Below, piece by piece: positions 5,860 through 14,255 of a stretch of DNA of 27,219 nucleotides. The notes below the pieces were generated by a model. That model was not told the DNA's origin. It was given only the letters and a program-made list of their open reading frames with translations, and did not search any database. A program made the position numbers and the translations under genes. Numbering within the stretch: the first letter of the stretch is position 1; every line of letters begins with the position of its first letter. The DNA lies in NCBI GenBank assembly GCA_051007175.1, contig JBPCSL010000201.1, positions 1 to 27,219 of the forward strand, read 5' to 3'. The DNA comes from Mxb001 sp051007175 (GTDB taxonomy: Bacteria > Actinomycetota > Actinomycetes > S36-B12).

Positions 5860-7035
5860 GTGGTCGAGGATCCCTTCGCCAGCCCCGAGCGACGAGCCCT
5901 GCGCGAGCTGGCGGCTGATTTCACGCAGCGCGAGATCGCCCCGAACCTGGCGCACTGGGAGCGGGAGGGGCAGATCCCACGCGAGGCCCATCGCCGGGCG
6001 GCCCAGGCAGGAATCCTCGGGATCGGCTTCGCCGAGGACCTCGGCGGCAGCGGCGGCGACCTCATCGACGTCGTCACGCTCACCGAGGCCCTGCTGGAGA
6101 ACGGCGCGAGCGGCGGCGTGGTCGCCGCGCTCTTCAGCCACGGCATCGCCCTTCCGCATGTCGCCGATGAGGTCGTACGACGTCGAGAGCGCGGCGACGC
6201 GCCCGGTGCGGCGTACCTCATCGATCGCTACCTCGCACCCGTGCTCGCCGGGGAGTCCGTTGCCGCACTGGCGGTGACGGAGCCCGATGGCGGCTCCGAC
6301 GTCGCACGCCTGCGCACCCGAGCCACGCGCGTCGATGACCACTGGGAGGTGAGCGGGGCCAAGACCTACATCACCTCGGGCGTGCGCGCGGACGTCGTCG
6401 TCGCCGCCGTGCGCACCGGAGGGGAGGGCGCGCCCGGCATCAGCCTGCTCTGCCTCGATCCTCGAGCTGAGGGGTACGTCGCCCCGCGTGCCCTCGAGAA
6501 GATGGGCTGGCTCTGCAGCGACACTGCCGAGCTGTCCTTCGAGGGCGTGGCCGTCGACGACCTCGACGTCCTGGGCGAGGGCCTGGGCTTCGCGTCGCTC
6601 GCGACCCACTTCGCCGCCGAGCGCCTCTCGCTCGCCGTGACCGCCTACTCCACGGGCCAGCGGGCCCTCGACCTCACCCTCGATTGGGTACGCCAACGCG
6701 AGACCTTCGGCCGCCCGCTCATGTCACGGCAGGTGGTGCGCCACACCCTCGTGGAGATGCATCGGCAGGTCGACGTCGCCCGCCGCTACACCCGGGACAT
6801 CGCCATCCGCGCAGCAGCCGGGCAGTCGGTCATCGCCGAGGCGGCGCTGGCCAAGAAGACTGCGGTCGACGCCTGTGCCTACGTCGTGGACCAGGCCGTG
6901 CAACTGCACGGCGGCATGGGCTACATGCGCGAGAGCGAGGTGGAGCGACACTACCGCGACGCCCGGGTGCTCGGGATCGGCGGGGGTGCCACCGAGGTGA
7001 TGACGGACCTCGTGGCCCGGCTGCTGGGCTACTAG
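5860..7035 (+). CDS. Acyl-CoA dehydrogenase (FAD-dependent, FadE-type)
   Basis: The 391-residue protein is full length for the family, which introduces a 2,3-double bond into acyl-CoA and passes electrons to an electron-transfer flavoprotein. Visible blocks are the N-terminal helical domain (EIAPNLAHWEREGQIPREAH), the FAD/substrate segment ALAVTEPDGGSDVARLRTRA (136-155), SGAKTYITSG (165-174), RQRETFGRPL (279-288) and the C-terminal QLHGGMGYMRESEVERHYRD. The catalytic glutamate of medium-chain enzymes (YEGT motif) is replaced by glycine (G375 in IGGGATEV). E254 in AAERL matches the alternative catalytic position known from isovaleryl-CoA and long-chain dehydrogenases. The substrate cannot be told. 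GTG at 5860 was chosen because translation begins there with the family N-terminus and a -10 sits six bases upstream. Its TAG stop overlaps the stop of the convergent polyprenyl synthase gene. Confidence 0.9.
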   Translation: MVEDPFASPERRALRELAADFTQREIAPNLAHWEREGQIPREAHRRAAQAGILGIGFAEDLGGSGGDLIDVVTLTEALLENGASGGVVAALFSHGIALPHVADEVVRRRERGDAPGAAYLIDRYLAPVLAGESVAALAVTEPDGGSDVARLRTRATRVDDHWEVSGAKTYITSGVRADVVVAAVRTGGEGAPGISLLCLDPRAEGYVAPRALEKMGWLCSDTAELSFEGVAVDDLDVLGEGLGFASLATHFAAERLSLAVTAYSTGQRALDLTLDWVRQRETFGRPLMSRQVVRHTLVEMHRQVDVARRYTRDIAIRAAAGQSVIAEAALAKKTAVDACAYVVDQAVQLHGGMGYMRESEVERHYRDARVLGIGGGATEVMTDLVARLLGY

Positions 7036-8033
7036 CCCGTCCGGGTCACCACGTAGTCGCAGAGCGCCTCGAGGGCCTCGCGCGGGGCCCCGCCCGGCAG
7101 GCTCCCCAGCACGTCGCGAGCGCCGTCGGCCCAGCGCCGAGCCTCGCCCCGCGCGGCCTCGAGGGCCGCATGGCCGCGTAGCAGCTCGAGGGCCTCCGCG
7201 TGCTCGTCGTCATCCTCGAGGGGACGGTTGAGCAGATCCACGAGGCGGGCATCGTCGTCGCTGCGGAGGGCGATGAGGCCGGTAAGGGTGAGAACCCCCT
7301 CGCGCAGGTCCGTGCCCGGGGTCTTGCCGGAGTCGCTGCTCGGACTGGTGATGTCGACGATGTCATCCGCGAGCTGGAAGGCGACGCCGATGCGCTCGCC
7401 GAAGTCGGTCATCGTGGCGACGATGCGCGGGTCGGCCCCAGACATCATGGCGCCGAAGCGGCCGGACGTCGCGATGAGCGAGCCGGTCTTGTCGGCGAGC
7501 ACGCGCAGGTGATGCTCCACCGGGTCGAGGCCGTCGCCCGGACCCACGGTCTCGCGGATCTGGCCCGTGCACAGGCGCTCGAAGGTCTGCGCCTGGATGC
7601 GCACCGCGTCAGGCCCAAGGTCGGCGAGGATGTCGGAGGCCTTGGCGAAGAGGAAGTCGCCCGTGAGGATCGCCACGGTGTTGTCCCATCGCGCATTGGC
7701 GGACGCAGCGCCACGGCGCAGGGCGGCCTCGTCCATCACGTCATCGTGGTAGAGCGTCGCGAGGTGGGTGAGCTCCACGACCACGGCCGCCGGCACCACC
7801 CCGGGGGCCTGCGGGTCGCCGAACTGCGCGGCAAGGAGCACCAGGAGAGGCCGGAACCTCTTGCCGCCCGCATCGACGAGGTGGCGGGACGCCTCGGTGA
7901 CGAAGGGATAGTCGCTGCGGACGGCGTCGCGGAGGGCGACCTCCACCGAGGCCATGCCCGCGACGAGACGGGCCTCGAGGTCCGCGTCGACGACCCCCAG
8001 GCCCAGCATCGACCCCGATGGATGCGGACTCAT
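7032..8033 (-). CDS. Long-chain polyprenyl diphosphate synthase
   Basis: This 333-residue prenyltransferase adds isopentenyl units to an allylic diphosphate to build an all-trans chain. Both aspartate-rich motifs are intact: DDVMD at 97-101 and DDIVD at 223-227, along with GGKRFRP (56-62) and the RRG after the first motif. The residue five places before the first motif is alanine rather than an aromatic, which in this family goes with long products. Its place right after nuoN and near menG/menF suggests it makes the menaquinone side chain (inference). The ATG at 8033 lies 10 bp after the nuoN stop and follows GGAAGGG, so it is probably the last gene of the nuo operon. Its TAG shares CTAG with the stop of the convergent acyl-CoA dehydrogenase. 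Confidence 0.92.
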   Translation of the reverse strand: MSPHPSGSMLGLGVVDADLEARLVAGMASVEVALRDAVRSDYPFVTEASRHLVDAGGKRFRPLLVLLAAQFGDPQAPGVVPAAVVVELTHLATLYHDDVMDEAALRRGAASANARWDNTVAILTGDFLFAKASDILADLGPDAVRIQAQTFERLCTGQIRETVGPGDGLDPVEHHLRVLADKTGSLIATSGRFGAMMSGADPRIVATMTDFGERIGVAFQLADDIVDITSPSSDSGKTPGTDLREGVLTLTGLIALRSDDDARLVDLLNRPLEDDDEHAEALELLRGHAALEAARGEARRWADGARDVLGSLPGGAPREALEALCDYVVTRTG

Positions 8034-8043
8034 GGCCCTTCCA

Positions 8044-9585
8044 CTATCGCAGGAAAACGCCAGCCTGCTCGACGAGGTCGATGACAGGCTGCGGGACGAC
8101 CCCCAGGACCACCGTGACCGCCACCGAGATGGCGAGGGCCAGGGTCGTGAAGGCCGAGGGCACGGCGACCGTGACGTCGTCGTCCACCGGGTCACGGAAG
8201 AACATGAAGACGATGACCCGGACGTAGAAGAAGGCCGCGATGACGCTCGAGAGCACGCCGACGAGGACCAGGATGACGGCATCAGCAGAGAGAGCGGCTT
8301 CGAAGACGAGGAACTTTCCGATGAAGCCGCTCGTGAGCGGGATGCCGGCCAGCGCCAACATGAAGATCGCGAAGCAGGTCGCCACGAGCGGGGACTTGCG
8401 GCCCAGGCCCGACCACTGCGACAGCTGGGTGATCTCGCCGCTGCTGGTGCGGACCATGGAGATGACCGCGAAGATGCCCATGGTCGTGAAGCCGTAGGCG
8501 ATGAGGTAGAAGATGGCCGCCGCGAGTCCCTGCGGGCTCGCCGCCGAGACGCCGACCAGGATGAAGCCGGCCTGCGCGATCGAAGAGTAGGCGATCATCC
8601 GCTTGATGTCGGTCTGGGTGATCGCCACGATCGAGCCCAGGAGCATGGTGAGCCCGGCGATGATCCACAGCACCGGCTCCCAGTCCCAGCGCATGCCGCC
8701 GAGGGCGACGTAGAGCACCCGGAAGAGCGCGCCGAAGCCGGCCACCTTGACCGCGGCGGCCATGAACGCCGTCACGGGGGCGGGCGAGCCCTGGTAGACA
8801 TCGGGCACCCACTGGTGGAAGGGCACCGCGCCGATCTTGAAGAGCAGGCCCACGACGAGCAGGCCGATGCCGCCGACGACGAGGGCCGTCTGCCCGGGCT
8901 GGGCCGACAGGGCCTCGGAGATGGCGGAGAACTCCACGCTCCCGGCGAAGCCGTAGACGAGGGCCATGCCGAAGAGGAAGAAGGCCGAGGAGAAGGCGCC
9001 GAGGATGAAGTACTTCAGGGCTGCTTCCTGCGAGAGGAGGCGGCGGCGGCGTGCCATGCCGGCCATGAGGTACAGCGGCAGCGACATGATCTCCAGGGCA
9101 ATGAACATCACGAGGAGGTTCGTGCTCGTGACGAAGAGCATCATCCCGAGGATGGCGAAGAGGAAGAGCGGCCAGATCTCGGTCTGGAAGTAGCCGCGTG
9201 CCGTGAGGTCGCGCTCCTCCTGGGAGCCCGGCAGCGAGGACGCCCGCGGGGCGAAGGCATCGCCGGCCGGGTCGAGCTGCCGCTCGGCGATGAGCATGGC
9301 CGAGACGATGCCCAGCAGGAGGATGAGGCCCATGAGCACCAGGCCGGGACCGTCGATGGCGAGCGCGCCCTCGGCTTGGATGCCGCGGTTGCTCGACTGC
9401 CAGATCAGGGCCGCGAAGGCCGCGATGAGGGAGCCGAAGGTGAGCACGAGCTGGATGGGCCGTCGGGCACCGCGTCCCACGAAGGCCTCGACGATGACGC
9501 CGATCACCGCGGCAGCGCCCACGATGATGAACGGGAGCAGCGCCAGGTAGTCGATGCTCGGGGCCGGCATGACGTCGGGATTCAC
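8044..9585 (-). CDS. nuoN: NADH-quinone oxidoreductase subunit N
   Basis: This 513-residue antiporter-like membrane subunit of complex I helps form a proton channel. About 14 hydrophobic helices are visible. The conserved block PFHQWVPDVYQGSPAPVTAF is followed by AAAVKVAGFGALFR with the channel lysine, and AITQTDIKRMIAYSSIAQAG matches the proton_antipo_M family. It starts with GTG at 9585, overlapping the nuoM stop as GTGA, behind the G-run AGGGGGG. The stop is 10 bp before the polyprenyl synthase gene. Confidence 0.96.
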   Translation of the reverse strand: MNPDVMPAPSIDYLALLPFIIVGAAAVIGVIVEAFVGRGARRPIQLVLTFGSLIAAFAALIWQSSNRGIQAEGALAIDGPGLVLMGLILLLGIVSAMLIAERQLDPAGDAFAPRASSLPGSQEERDLTARGYFQTEIWPLFLFAILGMMLFVTSTNLLVMFIALEIMSLPLYLMAGMARRRRLLSQEAALKYFILGAFSSAFFLFGMALVYGFAGSVEFSAISEALSAQPGQTALVVGGIGLLVVGLLFKIGAVPFHQWVPDVYQGSPAPVTAFMAAAVKVAGFGALFRVLYVALGGMRWDWEPVLWIIAGLTMLLGSIVAITQTDIKRMIAYSSIAQAGFILVGVSAASPQGLAAAIFYLIAYGFTTMGIFAVISMVRTSSGEITQLSQWSGLGRKSPLVATCFAIFMLALAGIPLTSGFIGKFLVFEAALSADAVILVLVGVLSSVIAAFFYVRVIVFMFFRDPVDDDVTVAVPSAFTTLALAISVAVTVVLGVVPQPVIDLVEQAGVFLR

Positions 9586-11126
9586 TGCGCACCCCCCTGC
9601 ACCATCGGCGGGATCACCGGCGGTGGGTCGGTGACCCCCACGACCTCAAGGGTGCGCTGCACGGCCGGGTTGACGACGTTGAGCACGGGCGCCGGGTAGA
9701 CGCCGAGCAGGATCGTGAGGAACACGATCGGCGCCAGCACGACCACCTCGCGGCCCTTGAGGTCGGAGATGCCTTCTACCGTCGGGGAGGCCGGGCCGGT
9801 GGCTACCTTCTGGTAGAACTTCAGCGCGTACGCCGCCGTGATGACGATGCCGAGCGTCGCGATGACGGCGACCACGACGTAGCGCGCGAAGGTGCCCAGC
9901 AGGACGAGGAACTCCCCGACGAAGCTCGCCAGGCCCGGAAGTGCGAGCGAGGACAGGGCCGCGAAGAGCAGGAAGCCCGCGAGCACCGGGGCCACCTTGT
10001 TGACGCCGCCGTACGACGAGATGAGGCTCGAGCCGCCCGCGCGCGAGATGAGGAAGCCCGCCGTGAGGAAGATTGCGGCCGTCGACAGGCCGTGGGCCAG
10101 CATGTAGACGGTCGAGCCCGAGGCGCCCCAGGACGTGAAGACGAAGATGCCCAGGGCGATGAAGCCGAAGTGCGACATCGAGCTGTAAGCGAAGAGCCGT
10201 TTCATGTCCTTCTGGCCGAAGGCCACCAGCGCTCCGTAGAGGATGCCGATGACGGCCATGGCGATGACAAGCGGAGCGTAGAACTCCGACGCCGCCGGGA
10301 AGATCGGCAGCAGGTATCGGATCATGCCGAAGGTGCCGACCTTGTCGAGCACGCCGATAAGCAGCACGGCCGTCGCCGGCGTCGACTCCTTGGCCGCGTC
10401 GGGCAGCCACGTGTGGAAGGGCCACAGCGGCGCCTTGATCGCGAAGGCAATGAAGAAGCCGAGGAAGAGGACCTTCTGCGTATTCGGGTCCATGTCGAGG
10501 CCCACGAGCTTCGCGAAGTCGAAGGTGCCCTGGCCGAGCTCCTGGGCGGAGACGACGTACAGGCCGATGAGCGCCGCCAGCATGAGGAGGCCGCCGACGA
10601 GGCTGTAGATGAGGAACTTCACCGCGGCATACGACCGGTTGGGCCCGCCGTAGCGGCCGATGAGGAAGTACACCGGGATGAGCATGACCTCGAAGAGGAC
10701 GTAGAAGAGGAAGACGTCTGTCGCGGAGAAGACGCCGATCATGAGTGTCTCGAGGACGAGGATCAGCGCGAAGTAGCCCTTGATGCTCTTGTCTCCGGGC
10801 TGCACGTCGTTCCAGCCGGCGAGGATGACGACCGGCACGAGGGTGGCCGCGAGCGCCACGAGGACGAGGCCGATGCCGTCGACGCCGAGGCTGTAGGAGA
10901 TGCCGAACGCCGGGATCCAGGGGTAACTCTCGACGAACTGGAAGGGCGCCAGCGAGTCAGCCTGGAACTGCAGACCCATGACCACGGTGAGGACGAGCGT
11001 CACGAGGGCAAAGCCGAGGGCCACCTGCTTGGCCAGGGCTCCGCGATCGCGCGGGAGGAGGATGACCACGAGCGCGCCCACCAGCGGGACCACGCCGAGG
11101 ATCGTGAGCCAGGGAATCGTCGTCAT
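9582..11126 (-). CDS. nuoM: NADH-quinone oxidoreductase subunit M
   Basis: This 514-residue antiporter-like membrane subunit of complex I has about 14 hydrophobic helices. Family blocks are FYVLFEVMLIPVYFLIG with the conserved glutamate, PLWPFHTWLPDAAKESTPAT, GVLDKVGTFGMIRY with the channel lysine, and FGQKDMKRLFAYSSMSHFGF. The C-terminus ends in a short soluble tail. The ATG at 11126 overlaps the nuoL stop (ATGA), and the nuoM stop overlaps the GTG of nuoN. Confidence 0.96.
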   Translation of the reverse strand: MTTIPWLTILGVVPLVGALVVILLPRDRGALAKQVALGFALVTLVLTVVMGLQFQADSLAPFQFVESYPWIPAFGISYSLGVDGIGLVLVALAATLVPVVILAGWNDVQPGDKSIKGYFALILVLETLMIGVFSATDVFLFYVLFEVMLIPVYFLIGRYGGPNRSYAAVKFLIYSLVGGLLMLAALIGLYVVSAQELGQGTFDFAKLVGLDMDPNTQKVLFLGFFIAFAIKAPLWPFHTWLPDAAKESTPATAVLLIGVLDKVGTFGMIRYLLPIFPAASEFYAPLVIAMAVIGILYGALVAFGQKDMKRLFAYSSMSHFGFIALGIFVFTSWGASGSTVYMLAHGLSTAAIFLTAGFLISRAGGSSLISSYGGVNKVAPVLAGFLLFAALSSLALPGLASFVGEFLVLLGTFARYVVVAVIATLGIVITAAYALKFYQKVATGPASPTVEGISDLKGREVVVLAPIVFLTILLGVYPAPVLNVVNPAVQRTLEVVGVTDPPPVIPPMVQGGAQ

Positions 11127-13060
11127 GGCAGCGTCACCACCGCGAGGATGACGAGGACAAGGACCGCGCCGCCGACAATGGCCAGGGCGTAGGACCGCGC
11201 GAAGCCCGTCTGCAGGCGGCGCAGCCGGCCGGACAGGCCTGCGACGAAGGCCGCGCTGCCGTTGACGATGCCGTCGATGCCCTTGTCGTCGATCGCGACC
11301 GAGGCGCGCGACAGGGCGTAGGTGGGCTCGACGACAAGGACGTCGTTGATCGCGTCGTCGTACATGCTGTTGCGTGCGGCGACCGTGAGGAGATTGCCCT
11401 TGGGCGCGATGATCGGGACCTCGCTGCGGTACTTGCCGATCGCGATGCCCACGCCGATGAGGACGATGACGAGCGTGATGGCCTCGAGCAGTGTCTTGGA
11501 GAAGCCGAGCTCAACGGTCTCGATGCCGGTCACCGGCTCCAGCCAGGACTCGATGTTGCCCCAGTAGAGGAGCGCCATGCCGGTGAAGATCGAGCCGATG
11601 CCCAGGATGATGAGCGGGATCGTCATGACCGGCTTGGACTCGTGCGGGTGCGCATCGTCGGGCCAGCGGGGCTTGCCGAAGAAGGTCATGATCACCATGC
11701 GCGTCATGTAGAAGCCCGTGATGCCGGCCGCGAGCATGCCGCAGACGCCGATGATCCAGTTCTTCTCGAACGCCGCATGGATGATGTCGTCCTTGGAGAA
11801 GAAGCCGGAGAACGGCGGGATGCCGATGATCGCGAGGTAGCCGCACATGAAGGTGAGCCAGGTGATCACCATGACGGTGCGCAGGGCGCCGTAGCGGCGC
11901 ATGTTCTGCTCGTCGTGCATGCCGTGGATCACCGACCCGGCCCCGAGGAAGAGGTTGGCCTTGAAGACACCGTGCGTGAGCAGGTGGAAGATGGCGAAGA
12001 CGTAGCCGATGGGCCCCAGTCCGGCCGCGATCACCATGTAGCCGATCTGGCTCATGGTGGATCCGGCAAGCGCCTTCTTGATGTCGTCCTTGGCCGATCC
12101 GATGATCGCGCCGAGGAACATCGTGATGACGCCGATGATGACGACGGCCGTGAGCGCGAACGCCGTGCCGTCGAAGATGGCATTGCTCCGCACGATGAGG
12201 TAGACGCCGGCGGTCACCATGGTCGCCGCGTGGATGAGCGCCGACACCGGGGTGGGGCCCTCCATGGCGTCGAGGAGCCAGGCCTGGAGCGGGAACTGGG
12301 CGGACTTGCCGCACGCCGCGAGGAGCAGGAGGAGGCCGATCCACGTGAGCGTGGTCTCGCTGGCCTGGCCCGCCTCCGAGAAGACCGACTCGAAGGTCAC
12401 CGATCCGAAGGTGACGAAGATGAGCATGATCGCCAGGCTTAGGCCGACGTCGCCAACGCGGTTCATGATGAAGGCCTTCTTCGCCGCCGCGGCCGCGCTC
12501 GGCTTCCACTGCCAGAAGCCGATGAGCAGGTAGGAGGCCAGGCCCACGCCCTCCCAGCCGACGTACAGCAGGAGGTAGTTGTCGGCGAGGACGAGCAGGA
12601 GCATCGCGGCGATGAAGAGGTTGAGGAAGCCGAAGAACTTCCGGCGATCGGGGTCCGCCTCCATGTAGCCCAGGGAGTAGACGTGAATGAGCGCGCCGAC
12701 GATGGTGATGAGCAGCACGAAGACCATGGAGAGCTGATCGAGCTGGAGGGCGGCGGGGACCTTCAATCCGCCCACGAAGACCCACTCGAAGAGCGTCTGT
12801 CCGACCGCTCGGTCCTCGGCCGGCCTGCCGAGGAGGCTCACCACGAGCACGATCGCGTAGATCGCGGCGAGGCTCACCGTGAGGACGCCGAGGTAGGGGC
12901 CCCAGCGGTTGGTGCGGCGTCCCCCCAGCAGCAGGACGGCAGCGCCGAAGAGCGGCAGGGCGATGAGCACCCACAGGTAGGCGAATACGCCCGTGGCCGC
13001 GCCGAGCTGCTCCAGGGGCGGAGCGCCGTCGGCGAGCAGGGCAGCGCCGGTCCCGATCAC
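11123..13060 (-). CDS. nuoL: NADH-quinone oxidoreductase subunit L
   Basis: This 645-residue distal proton-pumping subunit of complex I shows YVGWEGVGLASYLLIGFW, QFPLQAWLLDAMEGPTPVSA, LIHAATMVTAGVYLIVR and GSAKDDIKKALAGSTMSQIG, all typical of NuoL. The long C-terminal part after about residue 500 would supply the lateral helix and final membrane anchor. GTG at 13060 is well placed behind AAGGAGG. It is the only nuo gene with a sizeable upstream gap (59 bp after nuoK). A 13-codon frame in that gap ends on the nuoL start as GTGA. Confidence 0.96.
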   Translation of the reverse strand: MIGTGAALLADGAPPLEQLGAATGVFAYLWVLIALPLFGAAVLLLGGRRTNRWGPYLGVLTVSLAAIYAIVLVVSLLGRPAEDRAVGQTLFEWVFVGGLKVPAALQLDQLSMVFVLLITIVGALIHVYSLGYMEADPDRRKFFGFLNLFIAAMLLLVLADNYLLLYVGWEGVGLASYLLIGFWQWKPSAAAAAKKAFIMNRVGDVGLSLAIMLIFVTFGSVTFESVFSEAGQASETTLTWIGLLLLLAACGKSAQFPLQAWLLDAMEGPTPVSALIHAATMVTAGVYLIVRSNAIFDGTAFALTAVVIIGVITMFLGAIIGSAKDDIKKALAGSTMSQIGYMVIAAGLGPIGYVFAIFHLLTHGVFKANLFLGAGSVIHGMHDEQNMRRYGALRTVMVITWLTFMCGYLAIIGIPPFSGFFSKDDIIHAAFEKNWIIGVCGMLAAGITGFYMTRMVIMTFFGKPRWPDDAHPHESKPVMTIPLIILGIGSIFTGMALLYWGNIESWLEPVTGIETVELGFSKTLLEAITLVIVLIGVGIAIGKYRSEVPIIAPKGNLLTVAARNSMYDDAINDVLVVEPTYALSRASVAIDDKGIDGIVNGSAAFVAGLSGRLRRLQTGFARSYALAIVGGAVLVLVILAVVTLP

Positions 13061-13098
13061 GGCGCCTCCTTCTTCGTCACGTCAGTTCCTTGCGTCAT
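13057..13098 (-). CDS. Possible 13-residue leader peptide ahead of nuoL
   Basis: ATG at 13098 opens a frame encoding MTQGTDVTKKEAP, whose TGA overlaps the nuoL GTG as GTGA, the same coupling used between most nuo genes. It would carry ribosomes across the nuoK-nuoL gap. Against it: no clear ribosome site precedes the ATG, and such short frames arise by chance. The peptide has no recognised family. Confidence 0.25.
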   Translation of the reverse strand: MTQGTDVTKKEAP

Positions 13099-13112
13099 GC
13101 CCGTGGCCGGGC
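13099..13112. other. Small hairpin in the nuoK-nuoL gap
   Basis: GCCCG (13099-13103) and CGGGC (13108-13112) form a 5-bp stem with a 4-nt loop, just after the nuoK stop and ending at the ATG of the possible leader frame. It could pause ribosomes or protect mRNA; it is too small to be a convincing terminator inside this operon. Confidence 0.3.
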
Positions 13113-13119
13113 TACTGGG

Positions 13120-13419
13120 TCAGTACTTGAGCAGGTTCGGTTCGTCGATCGACGCGGAGCGTCGCGATCGGTAGATCGTCACGATGATGGCCAGACCCAC
13201 GACGACCTCGGCCGCCGCGACGACCATGACGAAGAAGGCGATGACCTGCCCGTCGAGGTTGCCGTTCATGCGGGCGAAGGCCACGAAGGCGAGGTTGGCG
13301 GCGTTGAGCATGAGCTCGATCGACATGAAGACGACGATCGCGTTACGGCGGACCAGGACCCCGATGGCACCGATCGTGAAGAGCACCGATGCCAGGATGA
13401 TGTAGTTCTCCATGCTCAT
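13120..13419 (-). CDS. nuoK: NADH-quinone oxidoreductase subunit K
   Basis: This 99-residue, three-helix membrane subunit of complex I retains the two membrane glutamates needed for proton transfer in the family: E35 in FMSIELMLNAANL and E71 in VVAAAEVVVGLAI. The length is normal. The ATG at 13419 overlaps the nuoJ stop (ATGA). Confidence 0.96.
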   Translation of the reverse strand: MSMENYIILASVLFTIGAIGVLVRRNAIVVFMSIELMLNAANLAFVAFARMNGNLDGQVIAFFVMVVAAAEVVVGLAIIVTIYRSRRSASIDEPNLLKY

Positions 13420-14255
13420 GCGGGCTCCCCGGGGGATGTGCCGGGATCGTCCGCCACAGGGCGCAACTCCGGACCGAAGGCAGCCTCGCCGGAGGCGAGG
13501 GCATGGGTCTCGGCGACGGCGTCCGTGTCGATGGGCCGCAGGTCACCACGCGCGCGCAGCGGACCGGGCACCGAGATGTCGGCCACGGAGCCGTCGGGCA
13601 GCAGGCCCGGGGTGTCCACGGCGTTATGCCGGGCGTAGACGCCCGGGGCCGGCTGCGGCGCAGGGTTGAGCCCGGCGCGCACGGCCGCCTGGGAGAGATC
13701 CCGCTGCGTCCGCTTGGGCAGGTAGCGCTCGCGGTGCGCCAGCACGAGGGCTCCGACCGCGCCGACGATGAGGAGCGCCGCCACGATCTCGAAGGCGAGC
13801 AGGTAGTCGGAGAAGAGCAGGCGCGCCAGGCCCTGGACATTGCCGCCGTACTCGTCGTTTGCCGTCTCCAGGCCCAGGGGCGCGTCGCTCGTGAGCGCCT
13901 GGCCGATGCCCAGGACGAGGAGGATGCCCATGCCGACGGCGAGCAGGATGCCGGCCACGCGCTGGCCACGCAGCGTCTCCACCAGGGAGTCGGAGGAGTC
14001 GACGCCGACGACCATGAGCACGAAGAGGAAGAGCATCATCACCGCGCCGGTGTAGACGATGATCTGCACCATGCCAAGGAACGGCGCCGCGTTGACGATG
14101 TAGAGGACGGCGAGGCTGATCATCGTGAGCGCCAGCCACAGGGCACTGTGCACCGCACGGCGGGAGAGGATCAGGCCCAGGCCGCCGCTGACGGCGAGGA
14201 TGGCGCAGATCCAGAAGACCACGGCCTCCGCGGTGCTGGGCTGGGCGCTCGTCAC
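13416..14255 (-). CDS. nuoJ: NADH-quinone oxidoreductase subunit J
   Basis: This 279-residue membrane subunit has about five helices in residues 8-175, with the conserved FLGMVQIIVYTGAVMMLFLF block. A soluble proline/alanine-rich C-terminal tail of roughly 100 residues follows (from HRERYLPKR onward), as is common in actinobacterial NuoJ but absent from the shorter E. coli protein. GTG at 14255 overlaps the nuoI stop as GTGA and follows AGGGGGG. Confidence 0.94.
   Translation of the reverse strand: MTSAQPSTAEAVVFWICAILAVSGGLGLILSRRAVHSALWLALTMISLAVLYIVNAAPFLGMVQIIVYTGAVMMLFLFVLMVVGVDSSDSLVETLRGQRVAGILLAVGMGILLVLGIGQALTSDAPLGLETANDEYGGNVQGLARLLFSDYLLAFEIVAALLIVGAVGALVLAHRERYLPKRTQRDLSQAAVRAGLNPAPQPAPGVYARHNAVDTPGLLPDGSVADISVPGPLRARGDLRPIDTDAVAETHALASGEAAFGPELRPVADDPGTSPGEPA

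Noticed and set aside
7954..9699. A 581-codon plus-strand frame opposite nuoN
   Set aside because: Its translation is mostly D, E, H, R and Q, the mirror of hydrophobic membrane codons; nuoN on the other strand is certain.
10092..11192. A 366-codon plus-strand frame opposite nuoM
   Set aside because: Same composition artefact of reading membrane-protein codons in antisense; nuoM is certain.
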